64,000 bases of DNA, taken from the NCBI RefSeq assembly GCF_030253575.1, contig NC_080569.1:9429501-9493500 (forward strand), written 5' to 3'. This stretch comes from Rhododendron vialii. Its lineage: Eukaryota > Streptophyta > Magnoliopsida > Ericales > Ericaceae. The notes beneath the pieces are model-generated. The model ran no database searches. It had not been told where the DNA came from and was given only the letters and a program-made list of their open reading frames with translations. A program made the position numbers and the translations under genes. Shown piece after piece: positions 57,665 through 64,000 of the stretch. The first letter of the stretch is position 1. The number at the start of each line of letters is the position of its first letter.

Positions 57665-58153
57665 TTTGCAGTTTCCAGTCCAATGTCTACGGATTCAAAC
57701 CCTCATTGCCTGCAAAACAAAACCCACGCTTCAAACGCAGCTAATTACTAAAAAGTCATCACTTTAAGCAAATTTCACCCACAAAAAAGCAATTAAAGTT
57801 GATTGTACGAGCACTAAAGATGAAAATAAAACCCTAACAATTAAATACCCAAACCCTAAAATTGAAGGTTGAGAGATGAGCAATACCTCCGACGAACGAT
57901 TATTAGGGAGACGCGTTGGTACACCGACGGCGAACGGCCGGCGATTGAGGAGAGAGAAAGTTAAAAGAGGGGAGACGGAGATTAGTATGGTGTCTGAGGA
58001 GCACTCGATTTTTGCTCGTGAAAGGGGATAATGAAAGGTAAATGCACCTGCATGGTCACATGTCCCGGTTGCGTCTGTTTGGGCCGTACACGTGCCCCGC
58101 ATTGAAATCGATCAGGCACGTCAGCATTGCCGAGCCGGCTGAGGGGTGAAGAG

Positions 58154-58701
58154 TAGGGCTGCAAACGAACCGAGTCGTTTGCGAGCGGTTTGCAGCTCAA
58201 CTCGTTAGTGGCTCGTTTAAACTCGGCTCGAAAGTTAAACGAACGAGGTCAAGCTGATTTTTTCAGCACGTTGCCGAGCTCGAGCTAGGATAAGCTCAGC
58301 TCAAGTCTGCTCTCGAGCCCGGGTATATATATTTAAGTTTAGAATTTTTATTGTTATTTCATAATTTGTTCTTTCCGTTTTCACTTTCTAGTCAACCAAG
58401 GGAGACGAGAGTACACACACCAGTACACTCCCACTCCATAGGAAAATAAAAGATATATACCTTCACAATCAAAATATTCTTGGTTGTATTAGACCTATGC
58501 GAGGGTATATGTACATTTTTCGTTAGTTCGTTGAAGCTCGTGAACAAGCTTAAGCTTGAGCTCGAGTCAAGCCAAGGCCCGCTCGGCTGGAGCTCGACTC
58601 GTTAAGTTTTCATTGAGCTCGAGCTTGAGCTCGAGTTAGTTAAAAACTTAATAAACAAATTTGAACACTGTAAAACTCGATTCGGCTCGTTTGCAGCCCT
58701 A
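58154..58701. mobile_element. hAT-type MITE, copy 2, with 8-bp TSD
   Basis: Same tips as copy 1 (TAGGGCTGCAAACGA ... TTTGCAGCCCTA) and the same AT-rich core (GAATTTTTATTGTTATTTCA). Perfect 8-bp duplication GTGAAGAG at 58146-58153 and 58702-58709. It sits upstream of the TDBD gene, roughly 140 bp beyond the likely leader. Confidence 0.95.
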
Positions 58702-58709
58702 GTGAAGAG

Positions 58710-59174
58710 GGTATTAAATGGGTGGTGATTAGATGGAACCAAATTCTCAACAAGAAATCCACTCTTGCGCATAGCTCGATTAGTTCATAGTGACAAACTC
58801 CAGTGTTTACTAACAGGAACCGATTAAAGTTGGAACAAAATCTCGTATCAACAGAATCCCACAAAAATTAGTATGGTACCTAAAAGTTTCCGAACTGATC
58901 AAATTCCTAATTCTATGCCTTATATACACGCGGACCTCTTGCGTTCTGATAAGTGAGAATGTTAAAGTACGGTAACAAGTACTGTAGAATACGTTAAAGA
59001 AAAATGTGTGGTACTGGTGAGATTATGAATCAAACTAGGTAGCTTGCTCAAATGCAATGAGAATCAATAAATCAACCGTACAAAAAAGAGAGACTAAAGT
59101 TCCGTTTGTGTAACTATATGGAATGAAAATAAATGGTTTGGTACAGGACGCCGGGCTAAAAATAAAATCAATTG
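58710..59174. other. Intergenic, no gene seen
   Basis: AT-rich sequence without a supported frame. Confidence 0.5.
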
Positions 59175-59194
59175 AACAAGTAGTGTGCTTGATC

Positions 59195-59471
59195 TTTTTT
59201 TTTTTAATCGATCGAAGAAATCATTTTACATCAGATATGAAGTACGGAGTACAAGCTCAGCACACTATGTCAATTGTAATAGTCCACGAGATAATCTAAG
59301 CCCAACAACTCAACTAATATAAAAAATAAATCCATTATAGGGTAGAAAGAAAGAAAGAAAGGAAAAGTCCTTTAAGAGAAGAATACCCACACGCATGTGG
59401 GAAGACTCGAACTCTTGATTTTGTAATAAGATGCGGGAGTCCTGATCAACTAAGCTAGCTCCAATTGGTTC
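59195..59471 (-). mobile_element. tRNA-derived SINE, copy 2, with TSD
   Basis: On the minus strand it starts AACCAATTGGAGCTAGCTTAG, has the B box AAGAGTTCGAGTC, a CTTTCTTTCTTTC run, a body ending GATGTAAAATGATTTC and an A-tail (T-run at 59195). Flanks AACAAGTAGTGTGCTTGATC (59175-59194) and AACAAGTAGTGCTTGATC (59472-59489) match except for a 2-base gap. Same family as 45198 and 62758. Confidence 0.88.
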
Positions 59472-59652
59472 AACAAGTAGTGCTTGATCACAAACCTGAC
59501 TAACGACAACCAGTTAAATTAACTAATTTAAGTATTTGTGTAGCTGATGCTGATTAACTGACCAAGGGCCTAATTTGGAATACAACCGTACTTGATGACC
59601 AAAAGGCCTAATCCAAGGGGTTTGCACTTTGTAGAAAGATATCATTGATCCA

Positions 59653-60042
59653 CAAAGACCTGTTCTATGCACACAAATAAATAGGTAACATATTTTGCAC
59701 AGATTTTTTTGTGGGACTATGGGTCTCACACAAAAAATCCAATCCGTTAATTAAATGTAAAATATTTTTCCAAGGGCCCCTGAAAAAAATCAGCTCAATT
59801 TAATACCTACATATGTACGATCTAATCATCAAACTTTTCATTCAATTTTCAAAATAACGAAATGTTAAATGATTGGATCAAGTACCTATAAGTACCGGAT
59901 TGAGCTAATTTTTAGCGATGGCTCTTGAAAAAATGATTTACATTTAATGAACAACTCAGATTGTTTGTATGAAACTCGTAGTGGGCCCATACAAAAATCT
60001 GTGCGGGATCTGTGTATATAACAAATCTGTGTCAACAGACTT
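59653..60042. mobile_element. Foldback MITE with 9-bp TSD
   Basis: Inverted arms include GCACAGATTTTTTTGTG / CATACAAAAATCTGTGC and ATTAAATGTAAAATATTTTT / AAAAAATGATTTACATTTAA. Flanked by the perfect direct repeat ATTGATCCA at 59644-59652 and 60043-60051, consistent with Mutator-type insertion. No ORF. Confidence 0.85.
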
Positions 60043-60755
60043 ATTGATCCAAAAAATCTGTTCGAGAGATTAAAGCCAAACTCGATTACATTTTCACCTC
60101 GTTCCCCCAAGAATAAGTACTTATTTTTTGAATTAAAGGTTGATGTATTATGAGAGAATAACCTGTCTCGTAAAACAGAAAATAAGTACTTAAAAAATAA
60201 AAATATTAGCAGAACAGGGCCTTTGGATCTTGTCTTGAATTTTTACATAAAAAATTCCCGGTGCACCCCCCCAACTAGGAATTTTTAGAACACAACTTCA
60301 GATAATTCACGTGGACCTACGTATATCGAATAGCTCCACATGCATGCGGTTGTATTTGCAGTTATGTACTAAAGTTGCGTTCCTACCATTAATCTCAAAA
60401 ATTTAAATTCTGAAATCTTTTTTTTCCCCCCCCCCCATGTTTTTATCCCGGATTGGGGGTAGTGGTAATCCTAGTCCAAAACGAAAAAACAGAAACAGTC
60501 CTATTTTGATCATCAGAAACAAAACTCGCAAGTACGGAATATATATGTCCCACTTTTGCTAAATTTGGGTGATCAATTAAATCCTCATCCAGGACTGGAG
60601 GCACACTTCTTCTAATCCTATCCAACTTCTGCCTCATCACATCACATCACATTACAACCCTACTAAAAACGTGCGCGCGCACACGCACACACTTACCCAC
60701 TACTTTTCTTCCTACTCTCAACTCAAAAGTGATCGATCCAACTCCGCAAATAAGC

Positions 60756-61247
60756 ATGGCTTTCAACCAAAACAACGAGTACTACGATGCCCTGCCCGTA
60801 GAACCAACCAGCGCGCCGTCGTTTGAGTCTCTCCACCAACGTCGACTAGAGCAATGGCATCGGCGGCAGCAGCAGTTGACGCAGCATTCCGTCTTACTGG
60901 ACCCAACCACCGCGGCGGCAGACGAGTGCTGCAATTACAACCCGTATGAATATTCGGGTAACAATACGGCGCCGTTGTATTATCCGGACTTGTACGGGAT
61001 TCAGGAAAGCTTCCAGTCGTACATGGAGCAGCAGCAGCAGTTGTTGAAGCGGGAGCAGTTGATGGAGCGGATGGCGTCGATGTCCGAGGTTGATCGCAAG
61101 TGCCCCTTTCTAACGCCGTGGAGTCCTGACTTTGTGGCGCCGCGGGATTCGAAGCCTTCCGGAGAGCCTGGTTCCGACGAGTACACGAAGTTTCAGCCTG
61201 GCTCGTTCTTTTCGCACGAGGTGGATGATTTCACCCATTTTATTTAG
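60756..61247 (+). CDS. Unrecognised 163-aa protein, Gln/Tyr-rich
   Basis: Single ORF from ATG 60756 (AAGCATGGC context). The protein begins MAFNQNNEYYDALPVEPTSA and has a Gln/Arg-rich helix (RRLEQWHRRQQQLTQ), a Tyr/Asn/Pro middle (YNPYEYSGNN, YYPDLYGIQ), a second Gln-rich helix (SYMEQQQQLLKREQLMERMA) and an acidic, aromatic end (KFQPGSFFSHEVDDFTHFI). Coding-like GC content and third-position bias stand out from the AT-rich flanks. I do not recognise a family. It could be a regulatory or plant-specific disordered protein. An A-box-like region of GTGCGCGCGCAC at 60670 lies just upstream and TATA-like sequence is not obvious. Confidence 0.65.
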   Translation: MAFNQNNEYYDALPVEPTSAPSFESLHQRRLEQWHRRQQQLTQHSVLLDPTTAAADECCNYNPYEYSGNNTAPLYYPDLYGIQESFQSYMEQQQQLLKREQLMERMASMSEVDRKCPFLTPWSPDFVAPRDSKPSGEPGSDEYTKFQPGSFFSHEVDDFTHFI

Positions 61248-61998
61248 CGCGCTCCTTTATTTGGGCTAATTTTTTAATGACTTTTTGGCATGTTATTTAA
61301 AAAAAAAAATTATCTTAATTTTTTATTAAACTCGCATCAAAATTTCACATCACATTGTTTGTCTCCTCCTCCCATCGAAACAGACGATATGATGTAAAAA
61401 TTTGACCTAAATCAAATAAGCATTAATTAAGAGAAAACAATTAACAAGACTGTGCCAACAAAGAAATTAGGCCAAAGGGGACTAGCTAGTTCTTCTTTAG
61501 TATCTAAAGTTCAGTTCGTCGAGTTGAATAATTAAATCAAAACTTTTAGTACTAAGGACAATTTGTCTTTCTCAAAAAATTTTAATTCCAGTTTGTACTT
61601 TTATACCTATTTGGTTCTTTTACTTGAGACAGATGATTAATTCAGAAATTTTGATAGAAAACTACAATAATTTTTGCTAGACGCTAAAATTGACAAATAT
61701 CTTTCAGAATTTAAGATTATTATTCAGCCCTAATATTTTTTTTTTTTTTGAGTTCTCCATATTTGATTCCTCCAGTTTTTTTTGGTAAGTATCTGAAGTT
61801 CTCATGAAGTGCAATAAGATTAATTACAATACAGGCCTTGGCAATAAAACAAAAATCAACTGCGCGCGCGCACATACACACACATACAGGATTATTAGGA
61901 ATCGAACAATATTTTTTTGGGTAAATGGAATGGAACAATATTAGCTAGATTGCTCTAACTTCCACACAATCATATTTCTTTTTTCTTTCATACTGCAG

Positions 61999-62176
61999 GT
62001 TCATGATCAAGTGAAGCAAGAGCAACAAGGGGCTGCAGATGAGTCCTCACATGAGACTGATCATGATTTCGTCTTACATCAGAATGACCAGGCTGCTGAT
62101 GTGCCGCCTCTCCTTCTGTTGATTGAAATTCGACCGAAGATATTTTACTTAGATGATCTGTATTCAACACAGAGCT
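61999..62176 (+). CDS. Possible downstream exon (acidic, 59 codons)
   Basis: A CTGCAG acceptor at about 61993-61998 opens a plus frame VHDQVKQEQQGAADESSHET, then DHDFVLHQNDQAADVPP and ends YSTQS-stop. The composition looks coding, unlike the flanks. It could be a second exon of the 60756 gene in an alternative transcript, or the 3' part of a broken gene. No start codon or matching donor is proven. Confidence 0.35.
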
Positions 62177-62179
62177 AGC

Positions 62180-62757
62180 TAGGCAGTACTCGTTAGACTC
62201 CTTCCAGAAATATGACGTACTCTTCAGGGAGGGAGAAAAATTCTCACCTCTATTAATTAGGGCAAACTTTCAACCATTTTATTTTTCACAAGAATTTTCT
62301 TTGTACATGCAGTTGTGTGAAGGAGGGGGTTTTGGCTTCCAAGCTCACATAGGGGAGAGAGGGGGGCTATGGCATCATTCTCCCTTCTTTTTTAGGGAAA
62401 ATCTTTATGATGAACTAGTCAGAAAGTTTATTTTTCTGATCAAATTTTCACAAGAATTTACTTTGTTCAATTTTATGAACAAAGATGTTTCAATTTCCAA
62501 TCTCACACATGAGAATGAGTGCATGGTTATAGGCTATAGCTAAATTGTGTCGGTTGTGGCCCCAAAATAGCGCGTGCCCGCCATAAACATGATCGACAAG
62601 ATGATCTGAACCAATCTATAGATAGGATTCATCAAGAAATCTATCAAAAGATAGGATTCATCAAGAAATCTATCTGTATTAGGAATTTAGGAGTACAAAT
62701 TATGTTAATTGCATGTTTTTTGCCAGTTAACCTCCAAAATCCAATTGTCTGAATTCC
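62180..62757. other. Intergenic, no gene seen
   Basis: Has a near-repeat of GATAGGATTCATCAAGAAAT at about 62620 and 62650 and a similar pair of CACAAGAATTT segments at about 62288 and 62448. No coding sequence. Confidence 0.5.
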
Positions 62758-63096
62758 TTTTTTTTTTTTTGGTCAACAAGGATAGCAGAGATCATTTACA
62801 TCATTATGTATGAAGTACAAAGAACAAACTCGGGACACTACATCAATTGTGAGAGTCCACGAGATAAATCAAGCCCAATAACTCAATCAATACAAGCAAT
62901 AAGCCCATCATAGAAAAGAAACAAAGAAAGAAAGGAAAATTCCTTCTAAGGGCAAAATACCCACATGGCCATACGCAGGTGGAGAGATTCGAACTCCTAA
63001 CATATGAGTGGGATGTGCCTATAAAAAAAAAACATATAAGTGAGATGCAATTAGCTAGAGTCCTGACCAACAGAGTTAGCCCCAGTTGGTTAACCT
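62758..63096 (-). mobile_element. tRNA-derived SINE, copy 3
   Basis: On the minus strand it starts GTTAACCAACTGGGGCTAAC, carries GAGTTCGAATC (B box), then a CTTTCTTTG run, a body with TGGACTCTCACAATTGATG and an A-tail (T-run at 62758). It has an extra A-rich insertion (near 63022-63032) and a partial repeat of CATATGAGTGGGATG. I could not identify its target duplication. Confidence 0.8.
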
Positions 63097-64000
63097 AGCG
63101 ACACTTACAAAACGAAGTTTATTACAATTATCTTGGATAAAGCCAAACTATTCATCTAGAAAATTATAAGGTAATCGATGTCTTTTACCACAACCTAGCT
63201 TGCATCACGCTTGATCAACAAGTATCCAAACGATTAGATGGACTCCAATCAAGTAAGAACACATGAATGGACTCCCAAAGTTATTGATCTAACAAACCAT
63301 CACGAATTGCCGCCAAAGATATCATGTAGGGTCATGGAGCACTGGTGGCACTGACATCGTTGTGAAGCAACATCGTACGAAATACTCGTTCAAAAATGAA
63401 ACAAATTATTCTTGCAAAAACTAGAGAAAACTCTAATAGATCAGACGACAAATCATTGAGCTTAAGAGATTGGAGAAAAACAAAGCAATTACTGAAGTTT
63501 ACGAAAAAAAAGGTTTACAATTAATACCGTGGCCTTCCCCTCCCACCGTTGTACAAGGATAGTGAAACCCCGGGGAGGCGAAGGAGGAAGAAAAATATTT
63601 GTGAATTGTCAGAATATTCAAATTCCAATTTTTGTCGCTCAAACCATGTTTCCACTAAGGAAAAACAAAAAAACCTTCGGCGTTTTTTACAAGTCATTCA
63701 TACTACTAATCAACAAGTTTAGGGATTTTACAATCTCGTTCACACTAATAAAAAAGTTGTTAGCAACAACTTATCTCTCAATAATTTTTTCACTCACATA
63801 TCCATCAACAATGTATTCACTAGTGGAAACAACATATTCAATAGTTTTTTCTCACCAACTTATTTATTACCGGAAACAATTAACCCGTTCTAAAATTATT
63901 CTTAAAAAATAAGCAGTTTATTTCACATTTTCAAACTCAAAATAAATGTAAATGAAAAATAAATTTTTGATTTTTTTTTTTGCACCATTTAAAATATCTC
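63097..64000. other. Intergenic, AT-rich
   Basis: The 127-aa frame at 63529-63912 is Leu/Ile/Ser-rich low-complexity translation with no recognised motif, so no gene is called. Confidence 0.5.

Noticed and set aside
1-64000. CRISPR arrays, prokaryotic operons, phage or integron features
   Set aside because: The window is plant nuclear DNA; none of the repeats has regular spacers or nearby cas-like genes.
1-64000. tRNA and rRNA genes
   Set aside because: Only SINE-type A and B boxes are seen; no cloverleaf that would fold as a complete tRNA and no rRNA sequence.

Overview
This is a nuclear window from a flowering plant, almost certainly a eudicot. The evidence is AT-rich intergenic DNA, genes with canonical GT-AG introns, and plant-specific families: a P-class PPR protein, a sucrose synthase, an ADF with an ATG-only first exon, an H2A with a C-terminal KSPKK motif, a RABE-type GTPase, a TDBD protein and a Yippee-like cluster. 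The style of the small repeats reminds me of Ericales genomes, but that is memory and not proof.

Layout. 1-8.5 kb is a transposon graveyard: a decayed hAT transposase gene (minus strand), an element containing a GGT-rich minisatellite, a foldback element with a perfect 9-bp target duplication, and a Mutator-like element with a relic of an OTU-type protease ORF. That last element ends about 100 bp before a long intronless PPR gene (8.56-11.28 kb). A hAT-type MITE (12.1 kb) and a SINE-like copy (14.7 kb) follow. Next come an actin-depolymerizing factor gene (minus, 15.3-16.6 kb), a two-exon gene for an unrecognised 210-aa basic-tailed protein (minus, 19.1-20.8 kb), several MITEs and a solo LTR (22.9-24.6 kb).

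25.7-34.1 kb is gene-dense: histone H2A (plus), a four-exon small RRM protein (plus) and a 14-exon sucrose synthase of the SUS6/7 type (plus). From 34.5 to 40.9 kb lie three tandem minus-strand copies of a Yippee-like gene. Only the middle copy reads as an intact gene, with an acidic tail; the outer two are broken. Histone H2B (minus) follows at 41.4-41.9 kb, with the same promoter octamer as H2A. 42-48 kb holds simple repeats, a tRNA-derived SINE and two inverted-repeat MITEs. A RAB8/RABE GTPase (plus, 48.6-52.9 kb) and a TDBD protein gene (minus, 53.8-57.7 kb) converge. The last part has a second copy of the 12-kb hAT MITE, two more SINE copies, another foldback MITE and an unrecognised 163-aa gene (60.8 kb).

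The genes are ordinary housekeeping or regulatory loci and do not form a pathway: chromatin (H2A, H2B, TDBD), cytoskeleton and traffic (ADF, RABE), organelle RNA (PPR, RRM) and sugar metabolism (sucrose synthase). I found no clear new molecular system. The best candidates for follow-up are the Yippee-like cluster, the sucrose synthase tail with its GC-AG introns, and the MULE/hairpin leader of the PPR gene.
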